This document shows positions 44,063-53,137 of a DNA stretch of 64,000 nt, one piece after another. Origin of the DNA: UBA5793 sp040255465. GTDB lineage: Bacteria; Planctomycetota; Phycisphaerae; Phycisphaerales; UBA5793. A program made the position numbers and the translations under genes. The stretch lies in NCBI GenBank assembly GCA_040255465.1, contig JBDZVA010000002.1, positions 372,001 to 436,000 of the forward strand, read 5' to 3'. Under the pieces are notes generated by a model. The model worked only from the letters and a program-made list of their open reading frames with translations, did not search any database and was not told the DNA's origin. Within the stretch, counting starts at the first letter, position 1. Each line of letters opens with the position of its first letter.

Positions 44063-45592
44063 TCAGGCGGAGGCGCCGGGTTCGATGAGGTCGCGTGTGG
44101 CGCGGCTCTCGCGGATGGGGCGCAGGATCACTTTGACATCGCGATAGACCCTGCCGCGTCGAAGTCGCAGGGTGACTTCCTCGCCATCGGTTCGGCGGAG
44201 GATATCCACAACCACTTCTTCAACGGCGTACATCGGGCGGCCGTCGATGGCGGTAATGACGTCTCCGCTGCGAATGCCGGCGGCCCGGGCCGCGCCGCCC
44301 GGATTGACGTCGAGCACCTGCACGCCGTCGTTGGCGGCCTGGTCGGCGATCCAGATGCCGATGGAGGGCTGGCTCCAGCGCACAACCTCGGGAATCTTTT
44401 CTTTTCCCCCCAGCCACATGCGGTAGTCGCGCTCCACATCTTCGAGCGGCTTGTCGAACAGCCGCTCGAATGCGAGGGCTCCGGTGCGATCTTCCGCGTA
44501 GGTGGTGAGGTAGAGGCGGTACCACTTCTCGAAGAGGCCCTTCTCTGCGAGGAACTGAAAGATCGCCCGCGCCTCGGCGTACTTGGCCCGGGCGCGAACC
44601 TTGTTGAACTTGTCATCTTCCTGCTTGAAGAAGTCGCTCCATCGCGACAGAGCGGCGCTGCGCTTGAGGTTGAGCACGATGTTGAGGCGGGTGTTGTCGA
44701 GCACGCGATAGTGGCCCGAGTCGTCGATGTCGTACATCTCGAACATGGACGCCAGCCCCTCCTGGATCCACATCGGGTGTTCCTGGTCGAGGCGGTCCAT
44801 CTGGGCGTGGTGCAGGGCGTGGGTGAGTTCGTGGCGCAGCGAGGGGCCGATGTCGCGAAGAACGAGTTTGCGGGTGTCGTGGTCGTAGTAGCCGGCGACG
44901 CGCACCGAGCCGATCATCTCATCCGCCTTTTCCGGCGTGGGAACGAGCACGAGCACGTACGAATTCGGCGGCCCATCAAAGATGGTGTCAATCTGCATGC
45001 GCATCTGCTTGCGGATTGTGCTGCGCATGTGGTCGAAGGTTTCGCGGTCGAGATTGGTGGCGAGCACGAGGCGGAGATCATCATCGCGCTCGATGATGGC
45101 GCTGCTGCCGAGCACCTCGCGGGACCAGGTCTCCATGTACTGGGCGGCGTCAGCGTAGCGTTTTTCAATCGAGCCAAGGAGTTTCGCGTAACGCTCATCC
45201 TCGCGCAGCGGCTCAAGGTCGGCATCGTGCTTGAGATGCTCGAAGTTGACAAAGCCGAACTGCACCGCGAGGTCGAGCAGTTTGAAGGCTTCGTCCTTGT
45301 AGCCCAACTTCGTGACGGCGCAAGCGCTGTTGTAGAGAGCCGTGGTGTCGCGAGGCTCGCTCTGAAGGATCTGCACCCAGATCGAGAGCGCCTGTTCCGT
45401 CTCTCCCTTGTTGTATGCTTCGACCGCTTCATTCTGCAGGCGGTCGATGGTCTCTTCATCGAGTTTGGGCGCGGCGGGCGGGGCCGTCTTCTCGGCCTGC
45501 CGGGCCGTTGTCGGCGCACCCAGCCAGAGCAGCGCCGCCACCACACAGAGCCACAGCGGAAGTCGACAGAACTGATCGTGGCGTTGGCTCAT
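44063..45592 (-). CDS. exported TPR-gluzincin (DUF1570-like)-PDZ protein
   Basis: The 509-residue product has a signal peptide (LWLCVVAALLWLGAPTTA). A TPR-like region covers about residues 45-150. A zinc-metallopeptidase-like region has HELTH near residue 254 and EGLAS about 24 residues later, supplying the third ligand Glu. A C-terminal PDZ domain covers about 410-480 (GIRSGDVITAIDGRP). It looks like a periplasmic peptidase of the DUF1570 kind, with the PDZ domain for substrate binding. The ATG at 45592 has AAGGATTG upstream. It lies 57 bases downstream of purN on the same strand. Confidence 0.8.
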   Translation of the reverse strand: MSQRHDQFCRLPLWLCVVAALLWLGAPTTARQAEKTAPPAAPKLDEETIDRLQNEAVEAYNKGETEQALSIWVQILQSEPRDTTALYNSACAVTKLGYKDEAFKLLDLAVQFGFVNFEHLKHDADLEPLREDERYAKLLGSIEKRYADAAQYMETWSREVLGSSAIIERDDDLRLVLATNLDRETFDHMRSTIRKQMRMQIDTIFDGPPNSYVLVLVPTPEKADEMIGSVRVAGYYDHDTRKLVLRDIGPSLRHELTHALHHAQMDRLDQEHPMWIQEGLASMFEMYDIDDSGHYRVLDNTRLNIVLNLKRSAALSRWSDFFKQEDDKFNKVRARAKYAEARAIFQFLAEKGLFEKWYRLYLTTYAEDRTGALAFERLFDKPLEDVERDYRMWLGGKEKIPEVVRWSQPSIGIWIADQAANDGVQVLDVNPGGAARAAGIRSGDVITAIDGRPMYAVEEVVVDILRRTDGEEVTLRLRRGRVYRDVKVILRPIRESRATRDLIEPGASA

Positions 45593-45649
45593 GCTCAATC
45601 CTTGTGATCCGACGCGCCCCTCCAGCGGGCGGGGAGGCGCACAACGATT

Positions 45650-46288
45650 CTATTCGCCGGGTTTTCGCTGCCCGGACTGGTTCAGGACCATCGCGACGGC
45701 TTCCGGCAGCGCTTCAAGTTCGAGGGCAAAGACGCGGTCGGCCAGTGTGGCCGGCGTGTCGCCCGCCTGCACGGAACAGGCTCTCTGGAGGATGATCGGG
45801 CCGTGGTCGTACTCGTTATCCGCGTAGTGCACGGTGCAGCCCGATTCGCGCTCGTGATTCTGCAGGACTGCTTCGTGGACCCGATTGCCGTACATCCCCT
45901 TGCCGCCGTATCGGGGCAGCAGGGCTGGATGGATGTTGATGACGCGTCCGGCGAAATCATCCGGGATCAGCAGGAGTTTCAGGAAGCCGGCCATGACGAC
46001 GAGATCGACGCCGACGCGCCGGATGGCGTCAAAGACAGCCCGGCTGAAAGCGGCGTCATCGGCGTGGGCGGCCCGATCAATCACGACGCAGGGCAGATTG
46101 AAGCGGCGGGCGCGACTGATCCCGCCGGCCTTGGGGTTTGAGGAGATCACCACGGCGATTTCGCACTTGAGCCGCCCATCGCGCACCTGCTGGGCGAGGT
46201 TCTCGAGCGATCGACCGCCGCCGCTGATCAGCACAGCGATGGAGGGCCGATATTGTGCAACAGACTGAGGCGATTGGGCTTGAGGCAT
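45650..46288 (-). CDS. purN: phosphoribosylglycinamide formyltransferase
   Basis: The 212-residue enzyme transfers the formyl group of 10-formyltetrahydrofolate to GAR in purine synthesis. It has VLISGGGRSLENL near the N terminus, VVMAGFLKLL, the INIHPALLP block with the catalytic Asn and His, and DHGPIILQ with the catalytic Asp. The ATG at 46288 gives the normal family length. Upstream in-frame codons would add 59 residues and overlap the divergent gene region. Confidence 0.95.
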   Translation of the reverse strand: MPQAQSPQSVAQYRPSIAVLISGGGRSLENLAQQVRDGRLKCEIAVVISSNPKAGGISRARRFNLPCVVIDRAAHADDAAFSRAVFDAIRRVGVDLVVMAGFLKLLLIPDDFAGRVINIHPALLPRYGGKGMYGNRVHEAVLQNHERESGCTVHYADNEYDHGPIILQRACSVQAGDTPATLADRVFALELEALPEAVAMVLNQSGQRKPGE

Positions 46289-46477
46289 GAGCGATCCGAT
46301 GGGGCGGGAATAATCGGGCTGGCTTGTGAGGTCGATGATAGCGGCGATGCAACGCCCGCCCCGCCGCGAGTTGGCCGGATTGAATCGTTCGTCGCCGCCT
46401 ATGATCTTCAAGTGAACAGCACGCCCGGGGGCCCATGGGCTGATGCCGCACTCGGCTTCACCCAAGGAGAGAAGGGC

Positions 46478-47266
46478 ATGACCGCTGCAGGACGCCGGCG
46501 ACGCGGTTTTACATTGATCGAGCTGCTCGTCGTCATCTCCATCATCACGTTTCTGATCGGACTGCTTCTGCCCGCGCTGTCGCGCGCCCGCGAGGCAGCG
46601 CGAACTGCGGCGTGCCTGAGCAACCTGCGTCAGCTCGCCGTGGGGGTGGGGTTGTATCTTGATGATCAGAACGATGGCCTGCCGGCGGGTGTGATGCTCG
46701 GCCCGACGTACCGGGGATTCACGTTTGGCGGCAAGTGGGTCAAGCCCGAGAGCCTGCTGCGAAACGGGCTCTTTGCCGCGCCCAAGCCCTACGAGCGCCC
46801 GCTGAACCGCTACGTGCAGTCGGGCGCCAACCTCGGGCGCCCGGGCGACCCTGACGCGGTCATTGACGCGATCGACCTGCCGGTCTTTGCGTGCCCGTCG
46901 GACAAGTCGTTCAATTACCAGGAGGCGTTCTATGCCCCCGAGGCGAAGTTCGGCCTGAGCGACTATGACGCCGCGGGAACGAGCTACTCCTTCAACGTGT
47001 TCTGGAGCCTGGACTCAAACCCCAGCGAGGCGCGGCGGCGGGTCCGTTCGCTTATTCTCACCGACGCGAGTCGCTACGTCTCGGTGCTCGACGACTCGGC
47101 GGAGTGGGCGCTGTGGTTCCACCGGACGAATTCGATCCCGCACCACGGCGTGGTTGATCGACACTCCATGCTCTTTTACGACGGCCATGCGGGACAGATC
47201 GATATCAATCCGGCCAAGCTCGTAACGAGCCAGTACCTGGTCGTGTTCGAAGATGATCCGCGATGA
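46478..47266 (+). CDS. prepilin-type N-terminal cleavage/methylation protein
   Basis: The 262-residue product has a short basic leader followed by RRGFTLIELLVVISIITFLIGLLLPAL. Prepilin peptidase cleaves after the Gly and methylates the Phe, and the helix serves membrane insertion and pilin-type assembly. The body resembles the planctomycete DUF1559-like family, ending in a DRHSMLFYDGHAG block. The ATG at 46478 has AAGGAGAG upstream. Such pseudopilin-like proteins occur in many copies in planctomycetes; a second lies at 57.7 kb. Its exact role is unknown. Confidence 0.85.
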   Translation: MTAAGRRRRGFTLIELLVVISIITFLIGLLLPALSRAREAARTAACLSNLRQLAVGVGLYLDDQNDGLPAGVMLGPTYRGFTFGGKWVKPESLLRNGLFAAPKPYERPLNRYVQSGANLGRPGDPDAVIDAIDLPVFACPSDKSFNYQEAFYAPEAKFGLSDYDAAGTSYSFNVFWSLDSNPSEARRRVRSLILTDASRYVSVLDDSAEWALWFHRTNSIPHHGVVDRHSMLFYDGHAGQIDINPAKLVTSQYLVVFEDDPR

Positions 47267-47288
47267 GTCGTCCGACGTCGAGGCGCTC

Positions 47289-48242
47289 CTACGCCAGTTC
47301 CGGGAACATGTCGCGGACGACTTTGACGAGATCCTTCACGTGGGTGATGGACTCGTTCATCAGCTTCTTTTCGCCCTCATTGAGATCAATCTCGATCACG
47401 CGCTCCACGCCGCCGGCGCCGAGCACGCAGGGGACGCCGACGAAGTAGCCGCCCACGCCGTATTCCTTGTCGCAGTAGCCGGCGCAGGGCAGGATGCGCT
47501 TCTTGTCCTTGATGATCGCTTCGGTCATCTGGATGACGCCGCTGGCCGGGGCGTAGTAGGCGCTGGTGCCCATGAGTTTGACGATCTCACCGCCGCCGAC
47601 CTTGGCCCGGTCAGTGATCTCCTGGAGCTTTGCTTCGCTGATGAACTGCGTGATGGGAATGCCGGCAATGTTGGTGAAGCGCGGCAGGGGGACCATGTCG
47701 TCGCCGTGGCCGCCGAGCAGCAGGGCGTTGATGTCTTCGACGCTGAAACCTGTTTCCATCGCGAGGAAGGTGCGGAAGCGCGCCACATCGAGGCAGCCCG
47801 CCTGGCCGACGATGCGGTTGGTCGGGAAGCCGGTCGTCTTCCACGCGGTGTAGACCATCGCATCGAGCGGGTTGGAGACGACGATGACGATCGAGTCGGG
47901 TGCGTACTCGCGGATGTTCTCGCTGACGCTCTTGACGATCTTGACGTTGGTCTGGATGAGGTCATCGCGGCTCATGCCGGGCTTGCGCGGCAGGCCGGCG
48001 GTGACGACGACGACGTCGGAGTTGGCGATGTCCTTGTAGTCGGCGGTGCCGATGATATTGGCGTCGAAGCGCTCGATGGGCGAGCACTGGGCGAGGTCGA
48101 GCATCTTGCCCTTGACGAGGTTTTCGGCCTGTGGGATGTCGAGGACGACGATGTCGCCCAGTTCCTTGGACGCGGCCCAGAGGGCACAGGAAGCGCCGAC
48201 GTTTCCACCACCGATGATTGAGATTTTCGCTCGTGCGGGCAT
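47289..48242 (-). CDS. mdh: malate dehydrogenase (LDH-like type)
   Basis: The 317-residue enzyme oxidises malate to oxaloacetate with NAD. It has the loop GGGNVGA near residue 10, and an Asp in VVLDIPQ that selects NAD. The substrate Arg lies in GLPRKPGMSRDDL, IVVSNPLDAM follows, and the catalytic His lies in LGGHGDDMVP. The ATG at 48242 has AAGGATC upstream. It converges with the prepilin gene after 22 bases. Confidence 0.94.
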   Translation of the reverse strand: MPARAKISIIGGGNVGASCALWAASKELGDIVVLDIPQAENLVKGKMLDLAQCSPIERFDANIIGTADYKDIANSDVVVVTAGLPRKPGMSRDDLIQTNVKIVKSVSENIREYAPDSIVIVVSNPLDAMVYTAWKTTGFPTNRIVGQAGCLDVARFRTFLAMETGFSVEDINALLLGGHGDDMVPLPRFTNIAGIPITQFISEAKLQEITDRAKVGGGEIVKLMGTSAYYAPASGVIQMTEAIIKDKKRILPCAGYCDKEYGVGGYFVGVPCVLGAGGVERVIEIDLNEGEKKLMNESITHVKDLVKVVRDMFPELA

Positions 48243-48400
48243 GGTTGTGATCCTTCTCAGAGACGGACAATTGGGTGTCAAAGGCATGATAGGCGATCGC
48301 CGGATTCGGGCGGTCGATCGCGCCGACCCACATCCTAATTCGGGTAATCCACCGGCAGGGAGAATCCTGGCCAGATGTCCGAGCACCGAACGGAGAATGC

Positions 48401-49420
48401 CTACCGCTGCTCCAGGATCTTCTCCATCACCGCCTGATCATCCGTGAGCAGGCCGGCATCGACGAGGCGCGGCACGAGATCGGCCCAGTTCTTCTCCTGC
48501 GCGAACACTCTCTTGAAAATCGGCAGCGACTCGTCGACTTTGCCGCTTGCGACCAGCGTTGTGGCGCGCCAGAACGAGATCTCCACGATCTGCGGCTGCA
48601 ACTGCTCGGCCTGTGAGTACTCTCGGTTGGCAAGGTCGAAATCGCCGTGCTCCATCGCGAGGTCACCGGCGTTCATGTGGTTGTAGGCCCGCTGCACGCC
48701 GACGAGTCTTCGCAGTTCCTTGAGCGGGTCAGGACTGTCTTCGACGCGCAGATCGAAGAGCCGATCGACCCACGGCTTGCCGGTTGACTTGGGAGCGACG
48801 ATCAGAATTGCAGCGGACTGGCGGCCGCGAATGTCGCCGCCTTCTGCCTGCGCGGCATCGAGCGCGGCGAGCAGACGATCCGCCAGATCACCCCTGGTGG
48901 TCAGGTACGCATCCGACATGGCGCGCCAGACGGTGTCCTTCTCCATGAGGTTTGCCTGGCAGGAGAACTGGTTGTCGGTATCGACGATGCAGCCGGCTGC
49001 GGCAATGCATTTGGCGCCGGTGTGGGCGGCGATGCCACCGGTGGCGTCCACCATCGCCACCTGCCGCACTTCGCGATTCTCATCGCTGGTCAGCAGGCCT
49101 GCGAGCGAGTCCGGTGCGCTCTTGCCGAGTCGCATCATCTCGAGGCCGAGCGAGCCGTAGGAGGGGTCGACGAACGACTGCGTGGCCACGGCTCCCACCC
49201 CCGCCTCCGCCCACGGGACGATGGGTCCAACGGAGAACCAGTGCGACTGGACCGCCACTCCCATCTGCCCCGTCTGCGGATCGCGAGCGACGATGGAGTA
49301 GGTCGCGACGGGGCGACGGAGTTCCTCCGTGACGCGTGCTTCAGACTTTGGCGCTGTCGTAGCGCACCCGGCGATCCACGAAAGCGGAACGGCAAGCAGC
49401 AGCAGGGAGAACAACTGCAT
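48401..49420 (-). CDS. DUF1028 lipoprotein
   Basis: The 339-residue product has a lipoprotein signal (LLAVPLSWIAGC with a lipobox cysteine). The body matches DUF1028: TYSIVARDPQTGQMGVAVQSHWFSVG near residue 40, followed by GVGAVATQSF and a YGSLGLEMMR stretch. The last hundred residues are helical, with TPR-like units (AGDLAMEHGDFDLANREYSQ). DUF1028 proteins are Ntn-hydrolase-like in fold; activity is not established. It lies upstream of the mdh gene on the same strand. Confidence 0.85.
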   Translation of the reverse strand: MQLFSLLLLAVPLSWIAGCATTAPKSEARVTEELRRPVATYSIVARDPQTGQMGVAVQSHWFSVGPIVPWAEAGVGAVATQSFVDPSYGSLGLEMMRLGKSAPDSLAGLLTSDENREVRQVAMVDATGGIAAHTGAKCIAAAGCIVDTDNQFSCQANLMEKDTVWRAMSDAYLTTRGDLADRLLAALDAAQAEGGDIRGRQSAAILIVAPKSTGKPWVDRLFDLRVEDSPDPLKELRRLVGVQRAYNHMNAGDLAMEHGDFDLANREYSQAEQLQPQIVEISFWRATTLVASGKVDESLPIFKRVFAQEKNWADLVPRLVDAGLLTDDQAVMEKILEQR

Positions 49421-49477
49421 GGCTGATTTCCTTTCGATTGATTGTCTTCAGGATAGCGTCGAGGCGGTCGCCTGGGA

Positions 49478-50077
49478 TCAGCGGCGCAGCGTGTCGGCGA
49501 CGGCGGCGAGGATCTCATCCGGCTCGCTCATGCGGCCCACACCGTCGGTGCGGCAGGCCTGCCAGCCCGAGTCGGGGCCGATCAACTGGAAGCCGTCGTC
49601 CTTGAGTTGGGCCAGGGCGCGTTGCGTCGCGGGCTGGTTCCACATCACCGCATTCATGGATGGCGCCAGCAGGCAGGGCTGTTTGCTGCGATCGACAGCG
49701 GAAGCGACCAATGACACGACATCATCGGTGCGGCCGGTGGCGAGTTTGGCCATCATGTCCATCGTGCACGGCGCAATGAGCATAAGAGCCGCGCCGCGGG
49801 CGAGGCTGATGTGTTGAGGATCCTGAGATTCCACGTGTTCCCACTGGCTCGTGTAGACCGGCCGGCCTGAGAGCGCCTGGAAGGTCAGGGGGGTGACGAA
49901 GCGCGTGGCGGCGTCGGTCATGAGCACCGAGACGCTGGCTCCAGCCTGAGCGAGGCGGCTGACGACGTGGGCGGTCTTGTAGCAGGCGATGCCGCCCGTG
50001 ATGCCGACAACGATACTCTTCCCTGCGGCGAGGCGCGGCAGGTCGTCGAGGCCTGGTCTGGTCGGGCCGTCACTCAT
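49478..50077 (-). CDS. coaC: phosphopantothenoylcysteine decarboxylase
   Basis: The 199-residue flavoprotein decarboxylates phosphopantothenoylcysteine in coenzyme A synthesis. The flavin site is GITGGIACYK near residue 25, and the active-site His lies in QHISLARGA. APSMNAVMW is the conserved PXMNXXMW element, and GWQACRTDGVGRM holds the catalytic cysteine. It is not fused to CoaB, which is absent from the window. It lies just downstream of rpoZ. Confidence 0.93.
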   Translation of the reverse strand: MSDGPTRPGLDDLPRLAAGKSIVVGITGGIACYKTAHVVSRLAQAGASVSVLMTDAATRFVTPLTFQALSGRPVYTSQWEHVESQDPQHISLARGAALMLIAPCTMDMMAKLATGRTDDVVSLVASAVDRSKQPCLLAPSMNAVMWNQPATQRALAQLKDDGFQLIGPDSGWQACRTDGVGRMSEPDEILAAVADTLRR

Positions 50078-50116
50078 GGGTCACCAGCGACGGAGTACGG
50101 GAATCGTGAGAAGCGC

Positions 50117-50350
50117 CTAGAGCACCTCTGCGGGAGCGGCGCCAGTGGCGGCGAGGTCGATGTGCTCGTAGGTCAGCAAGCCGAGGCGGATTTCCTCGAC
50201 CACGATCTCGAGGTCGGTGCGGCCGGCTCGCTCAACCATGGGGCGGGCGCCGTCCATGAGTTGGCACCAGCGGCGCTGGATCATCGCGGCGAGGCGAAAC
50301 TTGCCGCCAACCTTGCGCATGAGTTCATCGTCTTTGAGCGCTTCGATCAT
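50117..50350 (-). CDS. rpoZ: RNA polymerase omega subunit
   Basis: The 77-residue protein has the omega-subunit pattern: MIEALKDDELMRKVGGKFRLAAMIQRRW at the N terminus and DLEIVVEEIRLGLL later. Its C terminus is extended by about 20 residues. The ATG at 50350 fits the family length; an open frame continues upstream without support. Its gene lies 39 bases before coaC, the usual neighbour arrangement. Confidence 0.85.
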   Translation of the reverse strand: MIEALKDDELMRKVGGKFRLAAMIQRRWCQLMDGARPMVERAGRTDLEIVVEEIRLGLLTYEHIDLAATGAAPAEVL

Positions 50351-50761
50351 GGGATCGGTTGACCTCCGGTAGCATCCAGGGTGGGGGAGACTGGGGTGAA
50401 CGCCACAGCACCTGCGAACTGGATAATAGGTGCCAAAGCGGCTGGCTTCCAATCGGGCTTGCACAGCCGCGCCAGGGCGTTCGGCAAAACTCCATCGCCT
50501 GGCGCGGCCGTTACCTGCACCGTTCGACCGCGACGGAGCGTGCTTGCGGACTTGTTATGGGGCTTTGGGGGGAGGGCAGAGCGGACGCGTGCGTCTCGAA
50601 GCAGGGGTGGTATTCTCGCATTCGTTCAACGGGGGGCATTTTTGACGCAAGTTTGTGTTTTCTGGCGAGCGGTCGCCGAAAATCGGGTTGATTAACCGCC
50701 TGAGCTGCGGCGCGGCCGTGGCGGCCCCATGCGACAGTGGATGAATACAAGGAGAGAGGCG
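50351..50761. other. intergenic region before the tandem exported-protein array
   Basis: This 411-base gap lies between the divergent rpoZ gene and the first array gene and must hold both promoters. I see no convincing ORF or sigma70-type pair. GGTATTCT at 50609-50616 resembles the GGTATAA core of the promoters of the later array genes, but no matching -35 is present. The AAGGAGAG ribosome binding site of the next gene is at the right end. Confidence 0.4.
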
Positions 50762-51616
50762 ATGAGAAGAACGGCACTTCTGGCGTTGGCGATTTGCGGC
50801 GCTGCAGCGATTGCGAGCACTGGCCTGGCCCAGACCTACAACGAGAATTTTGACGATCCATTCGCCGACTGGACCACGCGTTGGTTCTATCAGAACACCA
50901 ACGCCGGCAACTACTACGTTGCGGCCGGGAACTGCGACGAGGGCAATCGCGGAAACAATCCCTGCGGACTTTGGATTACCGACACGCAGACTTGCGGCGC
51001 CGGCAACGGCGGTCCGACCAGCACGATTACGTTCGATCCGGCGTTCGGGGCGACGATCTCATCGTTTGCCTTTGACCTTTCGGCGTACATTGATCAGCGG
51101 CTGACGTTCTATGACATGAGCGGCAACATCGTGTTCGATGTGCCTTCCGTGACCCGCACGAGCAATATGTGCGCCGGCTTCCGGTACACGGCGACGAGCA
51201 ACAACGGTATCTCGCGCATCGTGATGGATTCGACGAACAACGGTGGCGGTCAGATCGAGGGCAACACGGCGTGGGACAACATCGAAGTGATTGCCGGCCC
51301 GCCGGGTCTCTCGCTCGATGTGAGCGGCGACTGCCCGGGGCGCATCATCGTGGCCTGGAACAATGCCACTCCGAGCCGACCGATGGCCATCGTTCACGCC
51401 AATAACTCCGGAAGTTTTGTTGTGCCAGGGGGCCCGTGCGCGGGAACGCAGCTCGGACTCGGCACGTCGGGAATCCAGATTGCCTACCGGGGCAACACCG
51501 GCTCTGGCTCCGGTCAGGTCGGAAGCTCGATCGGAACGGGCGTCTGCAGACACTTCCTGCAGATGGTCGTAGTCGACAGTCCTTGCGAAGCCAGCAACGT
51601 CGAGCAGATTCCGTAA
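50762..51616 (+). CDS. exported protein with shared C-terminal four-Cys module (array member 1)
   Basis: The 284-residue product has a signal peptide (RRTALLALAICGAAAIASTGLAQ). Its N-terminal domain (about residues 26-180) is Cys-rich and looks like a beta-sandwich (ATISSFAFDLSAYIDQRLTF, TAWDNIEVIAG); it is unrelated to that of the next three genes. Residues 190-284 form the shared module with Cys191, 226, 262 and 275 and end in SNVEQIP. The ATG at 50762 has AAGGAGAG upstream. Function is unknown; a surface or extracellular role is inferred from the signal and Cys pattern. Confidence 0.75.
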   Translation: MRRTALLALAICGAAAIASTGLAQTYNENFDDPFADWTTRWFYQNTNAGNYYVAAGNCDEGNRGNNPCGLWITDTQTCGAGNGGPTSTITFDPAFGATISSFAFDLSAYIDQRLTFYDMSGNIVFDVPSVTRTSNMCAGFRYTATSNNGISRIVMDSTNNGGGQIEGNTAWDNIEVIAGPPGLSLDVSGDCPGRIIVAWNNATPSRPMAIVHANNSGSFVVPGGPCAGTQLGLGTSGIQIAYRGNTGSGSGQVGSSIGTGVCRHFLQMVVVDSPCEASNVEQIP

Positions 51617-51653
51617 TCCAGTCGTTTGCGACTGAATTACGCGTGTCGATCTT

Positions 51654-51690
51654 GGGCAGCCCGGTCCTCAGCGGATGGGGCTGCCCTTTT
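51654..51690 (+). terminator. rho-independent terminator after array gene 1
   Basis: GGGCAGCCC at 51654-51662 pairs with GGGCTGCCC at 51678-51686 across a 15-base loop, followed by TTTT. It lies 37 bases after the stop codon of the upstream gene. Confidence 0.8.
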
Positions 51691-51839
51691 CCTGCGCGAT
51701 CGTGGCTGGCTCCGGTCTGGTGGACGATGTGGGAGCGGTCAAGGATGCCTCCGCCCCCCGAACGGGGGTCGGCAGAGGAGCTGCACGTTATCAAAAACAC
51801 CCGGAAGTGACCTTTTAGTGCGGGAGTCAGGCTTCTCCC

Positions 51840-51868
51840 TTGCAACGCGAGTGAGAATCTGGTATAAA
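51840..51868 (+). promoter_or_regulatory. sigma70-type promoter of array gene 2
   Basis: TTGCAA at 51840-51845 and TATAAA at 51863-51868 are separated by exactly 17 bases, with GG directly before the -10 box. The start codon is about 100 bases downstream. The same GGTATAA core and 17-base spacing recur upstream of array genes 3 and 4. Confidence 0.65.
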
Positions 51869-51971
51869 CAGACCAGTCACTTTGCCGGCGGGTTCGCGAC
51901 GGGGGCTCAGGCGAGTCCAACTGTTCCCGGCAGGAGCAAAACGATGTGAAGTACGAACAAGGAGAAGGATG

Positions 51972-52856
51972 ATGAAGTCAAGCAAGATGTTTCTGGCTCT
52001 CGCCGGTGGTGCGTTGCTGGCCGCGGGCACCCTGGCCAACGGTCAGGTTACGTTTTATTCTGGCGCGACGCAGATCGTGAACTCTGATGGGCAGTTGCCC
52101 TTCAGCGACATCACGACCAATGGCCAGACGCTCGTGAACTACATGGACGCCGGGCTGATCGTGAACGTCAACGATTTCGCGTTCGTCACCACTTTCTGCG
52201 GATTCGCCAACCCCAATTGCTACTACCCCAATGGCGGAGTGAACGAGCGGATCGTCATCACCAAGCAGAGCGGCGCTGACTTCTCGATCCTTGAGACGCA
52301 CGTTTCCCATGGCTTTGGTGGCTGCACGATCTACGTATGGGCAACGGCCTACCTCAATGGCAATCCTGTGGCCGATTTCGATATCGATGTGACCGGCGGC
52401 ACGCTCATCGGATGCAGCGGCAACTTCGATGAGCTTCGAATCGGTTCCTACCAGGACGGCGCGACGCGCGACCAGCACAATCCCGCGCTTCTCAACGCCA
52501 TCGCCCTGGATGACATGGAGCACGGCAACGACGGCAGCGGCGGCGGCTACACCTGCACGGTGACTGGCAACTGCCCCGGCAGTGTCAACGTGGCCTGGAG
52601 CGGCGCTCAGGCCAACAAGCAGCAGGCCATCGTGTTTGCGGGCAACACCGGCAGCTACGTCGTCCCCGGCGGCCCCTGCGCGGGAACCCAGCTCGGTCTG
52701 GGCACGCGGAACCTCCGCGTCGTCAACACCATCGGCACCGGCAGTGGCTCGGGTAACGTGAACGGCCAGGCCGGCAGCGGCGCGTGCGGCGGCTATCTGC
52801 AGCTCGTCACCGTGTCGAGCCCGTGCGAAACCAGCAACGTGGATCAGCTCCCGTAA
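51972..52856 (+). CDS. exported protein with shared C-terminal four-Cys module (array member 2)
   Basis: The 294-residue product has a signal peptide (KMFLALAGGALLAAGTLANGQ, cleavage near ANGQ). The N-terminal domain (about residues 26-185) begins VTFYSGATQIVNSDGQLPFSD and is shared with array members 3 and 4. It contains a GFGGCTIYVWATAYLNG stretch and ends near AIALDDMEHG. After a Gly-rich linker, the module at 200-294 has Cys201, 236, 272 and 285 and ends SNVDQLP. Two adjacent ATGs (51969 and 51972) follow AAGGAG. It is close in DNA sequence to member 4, which suggests recent duplication. Confidence 0.78.
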   Translation: MKSSKMFLALAGGALLAAGTLANGQVTFYSGATQIVNSDGQLPFSDITTNGQTLVNYMDAGLIVNVNDFAFVTTFCGFANPNCYYPNGGVNERIVITKQSGADFSILETHVSHGFGGCTIYVWATAYLNGNPVADFDIDVTGGTLIGCSGNFDELRIGSYQDGATRDQHNPALLNAIALDDMEHGNDGSGGGYTCTVTGNCPGSVNVAWSGAQANKQQAIVFAGNTGSYVVPGGPCAGTQLGLGTRNLRVVNTIGTGSGSGNVNGQAGSGACGGYLQLVTVSSPCETSNVDQLP

Positions 52857-52891
52857 CCGCTACGCACGTTCAGCCGTTTCTCAGAATTCGC

Positions 52892-52927
52892 GCAGCCCCG
52901 TCCCGTCCGGACGGGGCTGCATTTTTT
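52892..52927 (+). terminator. rho-independent terminator after array gene 2
   Basis: GCAGCCCCGTCC at 52892-52903 and its exact complement at 52909-52920 form a 12-bp stem with a five-base loop, followed by ATTTTTT. It lies 36 bases after the stop codon. Confidence 0.9.
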
Positions 52928-53012
52928 GCAGGCGCGCAGCGGCCCAGATCCTCAAAAGCACGGTGTCAATGGCAGAGCCCGGTACTTTCTTGTGGCCTCT
53001 CGGCAGATTCTC

Positions 53013-53041
53013 TGGTCTGCGCCGCCGCAGTACGGTATAAC
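53013..53041 (+). promoter_or_regulatory. candidate promoter of array gene 3
   Basis: TATAAC at 53036-53041, preceded by GG as in the sister promoters, has the weak -35-like TGGTCT at 53013-53018, 17 bases upstream. The start codon is about 97 bases downstream, matching the spacing of the other two array promoters. Confidence 0.45.
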
Positions 53042-53137
53042 GATAGCAGCGGTCTTGATTGGCAATCGAAGCGGTGAAGGCGCCAGCTCGGTCGCCAATG
53101 GCTGGAAAATCCTGTCGTCAACCGAAGGAGAGAACGA

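Larger units (their letters stand above)
51617..51971. other. intergenic region with terminator and promoter
   Basis: This 355-base gap contains, in order, a strong hairpin terminator for the first array gene and a GC hairpin without a T-run (CCCCCCGAACGGGGG, near 51750). A sigma70-type promoter at 51840-51868 and a 5' untranslated region of about 100 bases follow. No ORF of note is visible. Confidence 0.6.

Noticed and set aside
50351..50761. A clear sigma70 promoter for array gene 1
   Set aside because: GGTATTCT at 50609-50616 resembles the later -10 boxes, but no -35 lies at 16-18 bases, so I do not call it.
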